Source of the DNA: Variovorax sp. V93 | Lineage (GTDB): Bacteria; Pseudomonadota; Gammaproteobacteria; Burkholderiales; Burkholderiaceae_C | Assembly: GCF_041154485.1 (NCBI RefSeq) | Contig: NZ_AP028669.1 | Location: 620,001 to 684,000, forward strand | Reading direction: 5' to 3' | DNA length: 64,000 bases | In this document: piece by piece, positions 1-8,827 of the stretch | Layout: every line of letters begins with the position of its first letter | How positions within the stretch are numbered: position 1 is the stretch's first letter | The notes under the pieces: model-generated | Seen by the model: the letters and a program-made list of their open reading frames with translations, nothing else | Database searches by the model: none | What the model was told of the DNA's origin: nothing | Made by a program: the position numbers and the translations under genes

Positions 1-688
1 CCTGGCCGCCCAGCTGCTGCCAGCGCCGGCAGAAGGCGAAGTCCTCGCTCAGGTAGCGGCCGGTGGCGGGTTCGAACTGGGTGTCGAAGAAGCGCCAGTG
101 CGGCAGGTGCGCATTGGCGTGGTCGCCGGCCTCGGGGGTGTAGCGCAGCTCGGGCATGGCCGCGGCCATGCGTTCGAACACGCCGCGGGCGATCAGCATG
201 AAGCCGGTGGGTGCGTCCAGCACCTCGACGAAGCCGTCGGTGTCGGCCTGCGTCGGCGTGTGGCGCAGGTTCAGCGGATAGCGCGCATGCAGTGCGTCGA
301 AGTCGGCCTGCGTGGCGCCCGCCGGCAGCGGCCGCGCCAGGCCCTGGGCCGGCCAGCCATCGTGCTTGTGCGGGTAGACGCCGGCCACCACCTCGCGGCC
401 GGACAGCAGCAGGCGCAGCGCCGCATCGGGCGCGAAGCCGACGTCGGCGTCGATCCAGAACAGGTGCGTCCACTGCGCATCGGCCATGAACTCGGCCACC
501 AGCCGGTTGCGCGCGCGCGTGAGCAGGCTGTCGCCGTCGAGGAAGCGCGTCTGCATCGCGAAACCATGCGTCCACGCCGCATTGACCAGGCCCAGCAGGC
601 TGCGCACGTAGAGGCTGGTCATGGCGCCGCTGTAGCTGGGCGTGGCGACGAAGGGGCGGATGTCCTTGAGGGCGGCGGTGTCGAGCAT
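1..688 (-). CDS. Glycosyltransferase-like protein (3' end outside window)
   Basis: About 229 residues are visible from the ATG at 688; the C-terminus runs off the left edge. Near residue 75 there is a WTHLFWIDADVGF segment, an acidic D-A-D of the type that binds metal and sugar nucleotide in GT-A fold glycosyltransferases, preceded by a strand beginning FVATPSYSGAM. Similar proteins are annotated as glycosyltransferase family 2 or Anp1-like. The substrate cannot be told from the sequence. It lies 35 bases downstream of the hybrid kinase on the same strand, so it may be cotranscribed, but nothing links it to the sensory genes functionally. No strong ribosome site precedes the ATG, so the start is moderately sure. 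Confidence 0.65.
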   Translation of the reverse strand, partial: MLDTAALKDIRPFVATPSYSGAMTSLYVRSLLGLVNAAWTHGFAMQTRFLDGDSLLTRARNRLVAEFMADAQWTHLFWIDADVGFAPDAALRLLLSGREVVAGVYPHKHDGWPAQGLARPLPAGATQADFDALHARYPLNLRHTPTQADTDGFVEVLDAPTGFMLIARGVFERMAAAMPELRYTPEAGDHANAHLPHWRFFDTQFEPATGRYLSEDFAFCRRWQQLGGQ

Positions 689-723
689 GGCGTCGTCGAA
701 GGTGATGGAGGAGGGCGTGCCAT

Positions 724-2721
724 TCAGGCCGCGTGCGCATGGCGCCGCGTGGTGAGCAGCGCGCGCAGCTTGGCCGGCGCGACCGGCTTGGTCAGCAGCA
801 TCACGCCGCCATGGCGCAGCCGCTGCAGCACCTCGGGCCCGGTGGCGCCCGAGACCAGCACCGCCAGCGCATCGGGCTGCAGGCGCCTGGCGGCGTCGAT
901 CACGTCCATGCCGTCGCCGTCGCCGGCCAACTGCAGGTCGCACAGCACCGCGTCGAAATGCACATCGCCCGTGCCCAGCCGCGCGATGGCCTCGGCGCCC
1001 GTGGCCACGCATTCGACCTGGCAGCCCCACTGCTCCAGCAGCGCGCGGCTGCCGTCGAGGATGGCGGGGTCGTCGTCCACCACCATGCAGTGCAGGCCGG
1101 CCAGCGGCGTCAGCGCGAGCGGCACGGGCTCGGGCGCGGTGGCGTCGGCCGCATGGGCCGCGGGCAAGGTGAGTGCGAAGGTGCTGCCTGCCTGCAGCGC
1201 CGAGCGCAGCGTGATGCGGGTGCCCAGCAGCGCCGCGATGCGCGCGCAGATCGCCAGGCCCAGGCCGAAGCCGCGGCGCCGGTCGCGCTCGGTGTTGGCC
1301 ACCTGGTAGAACTCCTCGAAGATGCGGCCCTGGTGGATGGGCGCGATGCCGATGCCGTTGTCGCGCACCTCGATGCGCACGCTGTCGCCATTCTTTCCGC
1401 GGCTGCGGCGCGCGGCCACCAGCACGGTGCCGCCGGCCGGCGCATGGCGCAGCGCATTGGCCACCAGGTTGCCGACGATGCGCTGCAGCAGCGCGGCGTC
1501 GCTGCGCACCGCCAGGCCGCGGTCGCTCCAGCGCAGGCGCACATGCGTTTCGACCGCGGTGGCGGCATGCTGCGCATCGAGCTGGTCGAACAGCGCCGCG
1601 AGCGGCACCTTGGTGATCGCCGGCGTCAGCACCTGGGCATCGAGCCGCGAGATCTCCAGCAGGTCGTCGAGCAGCACGCCCATGAACTCGGTGCTCTCCT
1701 GCAGCCGCAGCATGGCGGGGCGCTGCGCGGGGCTGGCGCCCGGCAGCAGGCCGTCGATGAACAGGCCCATGGCATGCAGCGGCTGGCGCAGGTCGTGGCT
1801 GGCTGCGGCCAGGAAGCGGGCGCGCGAGAGCGCCGCCTGCTCGGCCTCGGCCATGCGCTGCAGCGCCACCGCGGTGGCCTCGCGCACGCGCTCCTCGCTG
1901 ATCTGCCGGTTGCGCTGCAGGCGTTCGGCCAGGCGGTCGATGTCGTGCGCGAGCACCGTGAGCTCGTGCGCGCGGCCCCTGCCGGAATTGCCGGTGGACG
2001 CGCGGCTGTCGCCCTCGGCCACATCGCAGCGCGCCTCGAAGTGCCCGGCCTCGAGCGCGGCCACGGTGCGCGAGATGCGCCGCAGCGGCCGTGCCACCGT
2101 GCGCGCCATGTGGCGCACCGAGGCCCAGGCTGCGAGCAGCGCCACCAGCGCAATGCCGATGCTCGCGATCAGCGAGCGGCTGCGTTCGCGCGCATAGGCC
2201 GTGGTGTCGCGGAAGGTCTGCACCAGGCCGATGGGCGTGTCGCCGGCGGCGGTGGAGCCGGCCGGCGCGAAGGCGCTGGCACGCGAGGCTTCGCGCAGCG
2301 TGACCGGCGAGGTGAACATGCGCAGCTGCGCGAGCGACGAGGCCTTGGGGCCGGCCGTCACGTAGACGCCGGCGCTGTTGCTGATTTCCACGCGCATCAC
2401 CTGGCCGCCGCGCAGCGCGGCATTGGCCACGTTCTGCAGCGCGGGCAGGTCGCCGGCATAAAGGCTCAGGTCGGACATGGCCGCCACCTGGCGCGCCACC
2501 GCCTGGCCCTCGGCGTCGAAGGCGGCCTCGAGCGTCTGCAGCCGGCTGTGGGTGAACCAGCCCGTGAGCGCGAGCGCCACCGCGGCGCACGGCACCACGC
2601 CGAGCCGGAACAGGTCGCGCTGCAGGTTGCCGCGCACCAGCAGCGTGGGCGTCGGCGCGGTGGGGTGAAGCGGCGCCGATGCATCGGCGCGCCCGCCCGG
2701 GGAGGGCAGCGTCTCGCTCAT
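724..2721 (-). CDS. Hybrid sensor histidine kinase with C-terminal receiver
   Basis: The 665-residue protein has two membrane segments (about 37-57 and 186-208) enclosing a periplasmic sensor domain of about 125 residues. A HAMP-like linker follows, then a HisKA box ASHDLRQPLHAM with the phospho-accepting His near 309, an HATPase domain (NLVANALRHAP, DNGIGIAP, FGLGLAI) and a receiver whose likely phospho-Asp is in VLCDLQLAG near 595. There is no output domain, so a separate regulator must carry the signal. The ATG at 2721 overlaps the stop of the binding-protein gene by ATGA, which implies translational coupling and a shared signal. The frame stays open much further upstream, but that part lies antisense-in-frame over the binding-protein gene and has no family features. 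Confidence 0.9.
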   Translation of the reverse strand: MSETLPSPGGRADASAPLHPTAPTPTLLVRGNLQRDLFRLGVVPCAAVALALTGWFTHSRLQTLEAAFDAEGQAVARQVAAMSDLSLYAGDLPALQNVANAALRGGQVMRVEISNSAGVYVTAGPKASSLAQLRMFTSPVTLREASRASAFAPAGSTAAGDTPIGLVQTFRDTTAYARERSRSLIASIGIALVALLAAWASVRHMARTVARPLRRISRTVAALEAGHFEARCDVAEGDSRASTGNSGRGRAHELTVLAHDIDRLAERLQRNRQISEERVREATAVALQRMAEAEQAALSRARFLAAASHDLRQPLHAMGLFIDGLLPGASPAQRPAMLRLQESTEFMGVLLDDLLEISRLDAQVLTPAITKVPLAALFDQLDAQHAATAVETHVRLRWSDRGLAVRSDAALLQRIVGNLVANALRHAPAGGTVLVAARRSRGKNGDSVRIEVRDNGIGIAPIHQGRIFEEFYQVANTERDRRRGFGLGLAICARIAALLGTRITLRSALQAGSTFALTLPAAHAADATAPEPVPLALTPLAGLHCMVVDDDPAILDGSRALLEQWGCQVECVATGAEAIARLGTGDVHFDAVLCDLQLAGDGDGMDVIDAARRLQPDALAVLVSGATGPEVLQRLRHGGVMLLTKPVAPAKLRALLTTRRHAHAA

Positions 2722-3806
2722 CGGACGACCGTGAGCCGCTCGGTCAGTTCCCGTTCCTCGGGCAGGCGCAGGCCGAGTCCGCGCGCCACGGTGACGTTGA
2801 CCCGCACGGTCGCGGGCGCAGCCGATTCGACCAGCGGGTTGGTGCTGCCGCCGGCGCCGCTCGCCAGCTTCTGCCCGAGCTGGCGCGCCTGCTGGGCCAG
2901 TTGCGCCGGCGTGGAGACGGCGGCGGCCAGGCCGCCCGAGCGCACCAGCCCTTCGCTGGCACCGAACACCGGCAGGCCCGCGCCGGCGCCGGCGCGCAGC
3001 ACCGAGAGCGTGGCGGCCTGGTTGTCGCCGATCAGGTCGGGCAGCACCAGCAGGGCATCGCTGCGCGGCAGCACCGAGTGCAGCGCGCCGGCCAGCGACC
3101 TGTTGTCGGGTGCGTACTCCACCTGGATGTCCCAGGGCGGATTGCCGTTCTGCGCGGCGCGCTGCAGCTCGCGCACCAGCGGTTCGGATTCGAGCGTGGC
3201 GACCACGCCGATGCGGTGCTTCTGCGGCAGCACCGCGCCGATCAGCGCCAGCTGGTCCGCCATGGCCGGATCTCGCAGCAGCACGCCCACACGCCGGTCG
3301 CCGCGCTTGAGCGCCGGGCTGCTGGCGCGAAGGCTCTCGTAGTCGAGCCGGCTCAGCATCGCGAGCACCAGCGGCTGCTGGCCCGGGCGCTCCAGCGCGG
3401 CGCGTGCGGCGGGCGCGCCCACCGCGAGGGTGAGCGCGGCGTTCGCGGGCGCGGTGCGCAGGCTGCGCGTGCGCACGCCGGCATTGGCGCCGCGTTCGGA
3501 CTCGGGTTCGGCGCGGGCCGTTTCCACCGGCTGCGCGGCTTCGGCGCCGCCCGGGGCCAGCCGCACCAGTTCGAAGCGGCTGCCGGGCTCCTGGCTCGCG
3601 CGCAGGTGCTGCACGAACTCGGCATGCGCAGGGAGCTCGTCGCCCACCAGCACCGTGAGCTCGGCCGCCGCGGCACTGGCCGCGGGCTGCGCCATGCACA
3701 CCAGGGCCAGCACGGCGCAGGCGCCTTGGCGTCGCCGTTTCCGGAGGAGCGAGATGAGAGGGTTCACGGCAACAAACTTGGGCTGCGGCTGCAGCAGGTG
3801 CAGCAC
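2718..3806 (-). CDS. Periplasmic ABC-type substrate-binding protein, likely co-sensor
   Basis: The 362-residue product has a basic n-region (RKRRRQG) and a hydrophobic Ala/Leu-rich stretch ending in AASA, a Sec signal peptide. The rest resembles the ABC_sub_bind (PF04392) type of binding protein, with alternating strands and helices such as RIGVVATLES and LLVLPDLIGDN. The start is probably GTG; a second in-frame GTG at 3767 would give a more typical signal-peptide n-region, so the start is uncertain. The gene is coupled to the downstream hybrid kinase (ATGA overlap), and no permease or ATPase gene is nearby. By inference it binds a ligand in the periplasm and passes the signal to the kinase rather than feeding a transporter. 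The ligand is unknown. Confidence 0.75.
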   Translation of the reverse strand: MLHLLQPQPKFVAVNPLISLLRKRRRQGACAVLALVCMAQPAASAAAAELTVLVGDELPAHAEFVQHLRASQEPGSRFELVRLAPGGAEAAQPVETARAEPESERGANAGVRTRSLRTAPANAALTLAVGAPAARAALERPGQQPLVLAMLSRLDYESLRASSPALKRGDRRVGVLLRDPAMADQLALIGAVLPQKHRIGVVATLESEPLVRELQRAAQNGNPPWDIQVEYAPDNRSLAGALHSVLPRSDALLVLPDLIGDNQAATLSVLRAGAGAGLPVFGASEGLVRSGGLAAAVSTPAQLAQQARQLGQKLASGAGGSTNPLVESAAPATVRVNVTVARGLGLRLPEERELTERLTVVR

Positions 3807-3876
3807 CCAATGTACGGAAGCCGCCTGCTTCGCGCGATAAGGCAGAGGGCTTATGTCGGTGCCCGCAGCCCCGCGC

Positions 3877-3898
3877 CGCTGTGATGAAGATCACAGCG
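3877..3898. promoter_or_regulatory. CRP/FNR-like palindrome (TGTGA-N6-TCACA)
   Basis: A perfect 9-base inverted repeat with a 4-base centre contains TGTGA at 3880-3884 and TCACA at 3891-3895, the exact consensus arms of the enterobacterial CRP site. It sits in the 130-base gap between the stop of the upstream kinase gene (3939) and the start of the binding-protein gene (3806, minus strand), about 70 bases before that start. It could be an operator for a Crp/Fnr-family regulator. It could also form an RNA hairpin, but there is no T-tract after it on either strand, which argues against an intrinsic terminator. Confidence 0.45.
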
Positions 3899-3936
3899 CG
3901 GCAGCCGCTTGGCCTATGTCCGACGCACTACCCTCG

Positions 3937-5826
3937 TCAGGCGTCGGCGTTCGACAGCACCGCCGCGCGCTGCGTCTGGATCGCCTGGCGCAGCACGCGC
4001 GGCGACACCGGTTTGTAGAGCACTGCGATGCCGGCGCTCGCCACTTCGCGCAGGCGGTCCGGCTTGGTCTCGCCCGTGACCAGCAGCCGTGCCGTGCCCG
4101 GCCCGATGCCGCGCGGGTGGCGCTCGAGCGCGGCGATCACGTCCAGGCCGTTGTCGCCGCCCTGCAGCAGCAGGTCGCTCACCACCACGTCCGGCGGCTG
4201 CTCCCAGGCGTCGGCCAGCGCCAGCGCTTCGGCGCGCGTCTGCGCGGCCAGCACTTCGGCGCCCCAGTTGGCGAGCACCACCGTCAGGCCCTCGAGGATG
4301 GTGCGCTCGTCGTCGATCACCAGGATGCGCAGGTTCTCCAGGCTCGCTTCTTCTTCGGCGGCGCCGGGGGCGGGCGCGGCGGCCGGTTGCGGCAGCGCGG
4401 CCGGCGCCGAGCGCACGAGCACGCGCACGCAGGTGCCCTTGTGCGGCCTGGACGTGAGGTCGACGCGCGTGTTGAGCAGCTCCGCCAGGCGCTGCACCGT
4501 GGCCAGCCCGAGGCCCATGCCGCGTGCGCCGCGCGGTGCCTGGCGGCCCGCGGTCTCCACCTGGTAGAACTCCTCGAACACGCGCGCCTGGTGCTGCGGC
4601 GCGATGCCCACGCCCGTGTCGACCACGTCGATGCGAACCCCCTTGCCGCGCCGCCGCGCACCGATCAGCACGCCGCCCTCGAGGGTGTGGCGCAGCGAGT
4701 TCGACACCAGGTTGTTGAGGATGCGCGAGAGCATCACGTAGTCGCAGCGCACCCAGAGTTCGGTCTTGCGCGCCACCAGGCGCAGCCCCTGCTGCTCGGC
4801 CACCGGCCGGAAGTTGCGGCTGATCTCGTCGAACAGCCGATCCAGCGGAAAGTCGGCCCACTGCGGCTGCAGCACGCCGGCGTCGAGTTGCGAGAGATTG
4901 AGCAGCTCGGAGAACAACCGGTCGAGCGAGTCGACACACTCGCGGATGTGGCCGATGCGCTGCAGGCGCGCCGGATCGGTCTCGCCGTTGGCCAGCCCGT
5001 CCGAAAAGAGCGTGAGCGCATGCAGCGGCTGGCGCAGGTCGTGGCTGGCCGCGGCCAGCAGGCGCGTCTTGGCCTGGCTTGCCACTTCGAGCTGCTGGTT
5101 CTTGCGCGCGAGCTCGGCGGTGGCCTCGCTGATGCGGCTTTGCAGCAGGCGATGGCTCTCGGCCAGGGCGCGCGCCGCCTGGTTGAAGCCGTGCTGCAGG
5201 TGCCGGATCTCGGAGGTGCCTTCGATGGCCACGCTCGCGTCCTCGCCCGCGCCCAGCCGGTCCACGGCCTTGCCGAGCGCGCGGATCGGCTCGCTGATGC
5301 GCCGCGCCGCCCACCAGCCGGCGAGCCCCACGCCCACCAGGCTGATCGCCAGCACCAGCACCACGTTGAGCCAGACCGAGCGGCGCGCGTCCTGCACCGC
5401 GTCCAGGCTCATTTCCACCATCACCTTGCCGTTGTGCCTGCCTTCGTCGCTGACGATGGGCACCACCACCTGCAGGCCCTCGCCGCGCGCGCGGTCGACG
5501 GTCTCGGAGTTGGCGACGATCTCGCCGTCCTCCGACCAGATCTGCACCTGCTGCACGTGTGGCTGGTAGGTACCCGACTGGGCGGTGCGCTGCAGCATGC
5601 GGCGGTCCATGCGCAGCAGCGGCGTCTGCGCCGCGGTGGCCACCTGCATGGCCACCGTCTGCGCGTTGGCGCGCATCAGCTCGGTCAGGTTGCCCAGGTG
5701 CTGGCGCGTCAGCACGGCAATGGCCGCCAGCGTGGCCGCGGTGGCCGGCACCAGGGCGAGCAGGATCAGCTGCTGGGCGAAGGTGAGGCGCGCAAGCCCC
5801 CGGAGGACGTGGAAGTTCCAGTTCAT
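3937..5826 (-). CDS. Hybrid sensor histidine kinase with C-terminal receiver
   Basis: The 629-residue protein has two membrane segments (about 14-40 and 150-174) around a periplasmic domain of about 110 residues. A HAMP-like region (ISEPIRALGKAVDRLG), a coiled coil, a HisKA box AASHDLRQPLHALT with His near 262, an HATPase domain (NLVSNSLRHT, DTGVGIAP, GMGLGLATV) and a C-terminal receiver with phospho-Asp in VVVSDLLLQGG near 549 follow. It shares architecture and the ASHDLRQPLHA motif with the kinase at 724-2721, so the two are probably old paralogues. There is no DNA-binding output. It lies upstream of the binding-protein/kinase pair on the same strand and is divergent from the two PhnD-type genes, sharing a 246-base regulatory gap with them. 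Confidence 0.9.
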   Translation of the reverse strand: MNWNFHVLRGLARLTFAQQLILLALVPATAATLAAIAVLTRQHLGNLTELMRANAQTVAMQVATAAQTPLLRMDRRMLQRTAQSGTYQPHVQQVQIWSEDGEIVANSETVDRARGEGLQVVVPIVSDEGRHNGKVMVEMSLDAVQDARRSVWLNVVLVLAISLVGVGLAGWWAARRISEPIRALGKAVDRLGAGEDASVAIEGTSEIRHLQHGFNQAARALAESHRLLQSRISEATAELARKNQQLEVASQAKTRLLAAASHDLRQPLHALTLFSDGLANGETDPARLQRIGHIRECVDSLDRLFSELLNLSQLDAGVLQPQWADFPLDRLFDEISRNFRPVAEQQGLRLVARKTELWVRCDYVMLSRILNNLVSNSLRHTLEGGVLIGARRRGKGVRIDVVDTGVGIAPQHQARVFEEFYQVETAGRQAPRGARGMGLGLATVQRLAELLNTRVDLTSRPHKGTCVRVLVRSAPAALPQPAAAPAPGAAEEEASLENLRILVIDDERTILEGLTVVLANWGAEVLAAQTRAEALALADAWEQPPDVVVSDLLLQGGDNGLDVIAALERHPRGIGPGTARLLVTGETKPDRLREVASAGIAVLYKPVSPRVLRQAIQTQRAAVLSNADA

Positions 5827-6072
5827 GGGGGAATTGGGCGCATGAAGGTCGAGCTTAGAGGGACGGCCGTACGAGCGAAAGGTGGGAAAAACATCACGAA
5901 AATCACTTGTATTTGGTATCTAATTGCGACGCGTTGCCCATGTTAGACCCGCTGGTCCGCAGCGGCCCCATGTCTTCGTGTTCCAAAAATGCTGGCCTCC
6001 CCATGCCGCGTCCGGAAGGCTTCCGGCGCTTCCGATGCCTCCCGCCGTCCGAAGTCCGGGCGCGCCGCCGCC
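5827..6072. promoter_or_regulatory. Divergent promoter region, AT-rich core
   Basis: This gap separates the divergent kinase and PhnD-type genes. It holds a conspicuously AT-rich block at about 5886-5928 in otherwise very GC-rich DNA, as expected for divergent promoters. I could not fit a convincing -35/-10 pair with 16-18 base spacing, so only the region is called. Confidence 0.35.
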
Positions 6073-7092
6073 ATGGTACGCATGGTGTGCCGCGGTGCTG
6101 CAACCGCCGCGCTGGCGCTGCTTGCCGGCCTGCCGCTGGCGGCCTCTGCCCAGCCCGCGCCGCAGCCCGATGCGCCGGTTCGCTTTGGCATCCTGCCGCT
6201 GGGCGGTGCCTTCGAGTCGCGCAGCGACTGGGATCCGCTGCTGGCCGAACTCAGCCGCGCCATCGCCAGGCCCGTGAGCGTGCTGTCGGTCAACTCGTAT
6301 GACGCGCTCGACCAGGCCATCCGGCGCGATGAGGTCGACATGGCGTTCCTCTCCGGCAAGATGGCGCTCGACGCCGTCACCCAGCGCCGCATGAAGGTGG
6401 TGGCCCAGGTGGTGCGGCACGACGGGCTGCCCGGCTACCGGGCCCTGCTGCTGGCGCGCAAGGCGCCGCCCTTCAACAGCATGAAGAGCCTGCTCGCGGA
6501 ACCCGAGCGCTGGCGCCTTGCGCGCGGCGAGCGGCAGTCGGTGTCGGGCTTCATCGTGCCGCAGCTGCAGCTGTTCCTGCCCAACCACATCGCAATGGAA
6601 ACGCGCTTCCTGAGCGAGATCGTCGGCACCCACCAGACCACCGCGCTGGCCGTGGCCAACAACGAAGCCGACGTGGCCACCAACAACACCGCCGATTTCG
6701 AGCGCTTCAAGCAGCGCTTTCCGGCCGAGGCCGAGCGGCTGCAGGTGCTGTGGGAGTCGGAGCTCATTCCGCATGCGCAGATCGTGGTGCGGCGCGAATA
6801 TCCGCCCGAGCTGCGCAGCCGCGTGCAGGCCTTCCTGGTCGGCTACGGCCGCGCGAAGGGGCCCAAGGGCGACGCCGAGCGCGTGGTGCTCAAGTCGCTG
6901 CACGACCTGGCCGGCTTCGTGGCTGCGGACAACAGCTCGCTGCAGCCCGCCGCCAAGCTGGCCTACCAGCTGGCCCGGCAGAACGCCATGAGCGCGCAGT
7001 GGGTCAACGATGCCGCGCGGCAGGCGCGGCTCTCGCGCATCGAAAGCGGGTACGCGGAACAGACCGCCGTGCTGCGCGACCTGTCTCCCTGA
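6073..7092 (+). CDS. PhnD-type periplasmic substrate-binding protein 1
   Basis: From the ATG at 6073 the product is 339 residues with a signal peptide (AALALLAGLPLAASAQ). The mature part matches the phosphate/phosphite/phosphonate-binding family (PhnD-like, PF12974): an initial strand VRFGILPLGGAFESR, DEVDMAFLSGKMALDA, and the hallmark VGTHQTTALAVANNEADVATNN. The start could also be ATG 6082; the frame is open back to 5989 without a good ribosome site. The gene is followed 14 bases later by a close paralogue, and neither has an ABC permease or ATPase beside it. The placement divergent from two sensor kinases suggests a sensing role. The ligand is not known, and the family name should not be read as proof of phosphonate binding. 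Confidence 0.85.
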   Translation: MVRMVCRGAATAALALLAGLPLAASAQPAPQPDAPVRFGILPLGGAFESRSDWDPLLAELSRAIARPVSVLSVNSYDALDQAIRRDEVDMAFLSGKMALDAVTQRRMKVVAQVVRHDGLPGYRALLLARKAPPFNSMKSLLAEPERWRLARGERQSVSGFIVPQLQLFLPNHIAMETRFLSEIVGTHQTTALAVANNEADVATNNTADFERFKQRFPAEAERLQVLWESELIPHAQIVVRREYPPELRSRVQAFLVGYGRAKGPKGDAERVVLKSLHDLAGFVAADNSSLQPAAKLAYQLARQNAMSAQWVNDAARQARLSRIESGYAEQTAVLRDLSP

Positions 7093-7106
7093 CGCGGGCC
7101 CCGTCC

Positions 7107-8150
7107 ATGCTGCGTCTCCTGCGTTCGGTTGCCGCGGCGCTCGCGCTCCTGGCCGTTGCCGCCGCCTGCCTGGCACAGGGCCGCGCCGGCACGGCGGACA
7201 AGGCAGGTGCCGCGCCGGTCAAGTCGATCCGCTTCGGCGTGCTGCCGCTGGGCGGCGCCGTCGAATCGCGCGCCCTGTGGACGCCGCTTCTGGCCGACCT
7301 GAGCCAGGCCATGGGCGTGCCCGTGAGCGCCTACTCGGTGGCGTCGTACGAGGAGCTCGACCGCGCCATCAAGCGCGACGAGATCGACATGGCCTTTCTC
7401 TCGGCCAAGATGGCGCTCGATGCCGTGATGCAGCGGCGCATGAAGGTGGTGGCGCAGATCGCGCGCCGGCCCGGCATGCCGACGCACCGCGCCGTGCTGC
7501 TGACGCGCAAGACCGGCCTGCCCAGCACGCTGGAGGCCGTGCTCGCCGAGCCCGAGCGCTGGCGGCTGGCGCGCGGCGACAGCCGCTCCGTGACCGGCTT
7601 CCTCGTTCCGCAGAGCCAGCTTTTCCTGCCGCGCGGGATTGCGATGGAAACGCGCTTTCGCGGCGAGATCGTCGGCACCCACCAGGCCACCGCGCTCGCC
7701 GTGGCCAACGGCGATGCCGACGTGGCCACCAACAACACCACCGACTTCGAGCGCTTCAGGGAGCAGTTCCCGGTGGAGGCCGCGCGGCTGCACATCGTCT
7801 GGGAGTCCGAGCCGCCGCCCGGTGCGCAGATGGTGGTGCGGCGCAGCTATCCGCCCGAGTTCCAGGCGCGGCTGCAGGCCTTCCTGGTGGGCTACGGACA
7901 GGGCAAGGGCCCGCGCGCGGATACCGAGCGCGAGGTGCTGAAGACCCTGCGCGCGGCCTATGGCTATGCCACCGCCGACGACAGCGCGCTGCTGGCCGAG
8001 GCCATGCTCGAATACCAGCTCGGCAAGCAGAGCGCCATGGCCGCCGCCTGGGTCAACGACGCGGCGCGCGAGAAGCGCCTGCAGCGCCTCGAGAAGAACT
8101 ACCGTGAGCAGGTCGAGGCCTTGCGCGCCGGAGCTGGCACCGCACGATGA
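7107..8150 (+). CDS. PhnD-type periplasmic substrate-binding protein 2
   Basis: The 347-residue product has a signal peptide (LALLAVAAACLAQG) that could also be read as a weak lipobox around the Cys. It is collinear with its neighbour over the whole mature length, with long matching stretches such as RFGVLPLGGAVESR, MALDAV-QRRMKVVAQ, PERWRLARG and VGTHQATALAVANGDADVATNNT. This is a tandem duplication followed by divergence. Its start lies 14 bases after the previous stop, so the two are cotranscribed. No transporter genes are present. Two related binding proteins with different pockets could widen the ligand range of the adjacent kinases; that is inference. Confidence 0.85.
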   Translation: MLRLLRSVAAALALLAVAAACLAQGRAGTADKAGAAPVKSIRFGVLPLGGAVESRALWTPLLADLSQAMGVPVSAYSVASYEELDRAIKRDEIDMAFLSAKMALDAVMQRRMKVVAQIARRPGMPTHRAVLLTRKTGLPSTLEAVLAEPERWRLARGDSRSVTGFLVPQSQLFLPRGIAMETRFRGEIVGTHQATALAVANGDADVATNNTTDFERFREQFPVEAARLHIVWESEPPPGAQMVVRRSYPPEFQARLQAFLVGYGQGKGPRADTEREVLKTLRAAYGYATADDSALLAEAMLEYQLGKQSAMAAAWVNDAAREKRLQRLEKNYREQVEALRAGAGTAR

Positions 8151-8368
8151 CCAATTGCGGCCAAGGCGCTGCGCCGGCCGAGCACTGAAGGTGAAGGCCC
8201 CTGTCGAAGCGGCAGCGCACATCCGAGTCGATATCATGTGCCGGGCCCGCCAGGGCAACGGGTCATCCAAGGGAGAACATGCCACGTCGACGAACGCGAA
8301 TTCGGTTGCGCATGACGGGTTGGAAGAGCCCCATGCCGGCAGCATTGCTGCAAAGGCGAGGCGATCCG

Positions 8369-8668
8369 ATGAAAACGCGGTGGTGGCTGCCACTGAATAT
8401 GCTGGCCTGGACCTTGGCAATGCCCTTGCTCAGTGTCGGCCTGCGCTTCCTGGACCAGCAGCGGATCCTGGCGATGTCGGGGAGCGTCGTGGCGGCCGGA
8501 GCGCTTGCGCTGTGGGCCGCCTGGATCTACGCGAGATGCGTTCCGGCAGCGCCCGAACTTTCGCGCCGCATCGGGTACTTCGTGGCGTTCGTCGCCGCGA
8601 TGCTTGCGCTGGGCGCAGGAACCCTTTGGCTGACCTTCTGGACGATCGTCGCGATCTACGGGCTGTAG
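8369..8668 (+). CDS. Small integral membrane protein of unknown function
   Basis: The 99-residue product begins MKTRWWLPLNML after an AAGGCGAGG ribosome site. It has three hydrophobic segments: about 8-24, 32-48 and 66-95. The frame is open upstream to 8279, but that part is polar, Arg-rich and lacks a ribosome site, so the inner ATG is preferred. I do not recognise a family. It sits alone between the PhnD-type pair and the T6SS operon, with gaps of about 218 and 159 bases on either side. Confidence 0.6.
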   Translation: MKTRWWLPLNMLAWTLAMPLLSVGLRFLDQQRILAMSGSVVAAGALALWAAWIYARCVPAAPELSRRIGYFVAFVAAMLALGAGTLWLTFWTIVAIYGL

Positions 8669-8827
8669 CACCCGCCCGGAGGTGCCCGCTCCTTTTGCGG
8701 TGCATCTACTCCCTTCGCCGTAGCTCCAAAACCCCGCATCTAGGCCGTTAGGCGGATTTGCCCGCCGCGGCGCGCGCCGGAAACTTCGTGTTTCTTTCAG
8801 GCAGCCCTTGCCGTTGACGGAGTGCGG

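Noticed and set aside
2722..3894. N-terminal extension of the first hybrid kinase to over 1000 residues
   Set aside because: The extra part lies over the binding-protein gene in another frame and is Arg/Ala-rich without domains; the ATG at 2721 with ATGA coupling is better.
8151..8368. Possible additional small gene before the membrane protein
   Set aside because: The open frame upstream of ATG 8369 lacks a ribosome site and reads as polar, Arg-rich sequence without hydrophobic or domain features.
8790..8827. Possible sigma-54 site (GGCA...TTGC) before tssK
   Set aside because: The GG and GC elements are 8 rather than 10 bases apart, which sigma-54 does not tolerate.
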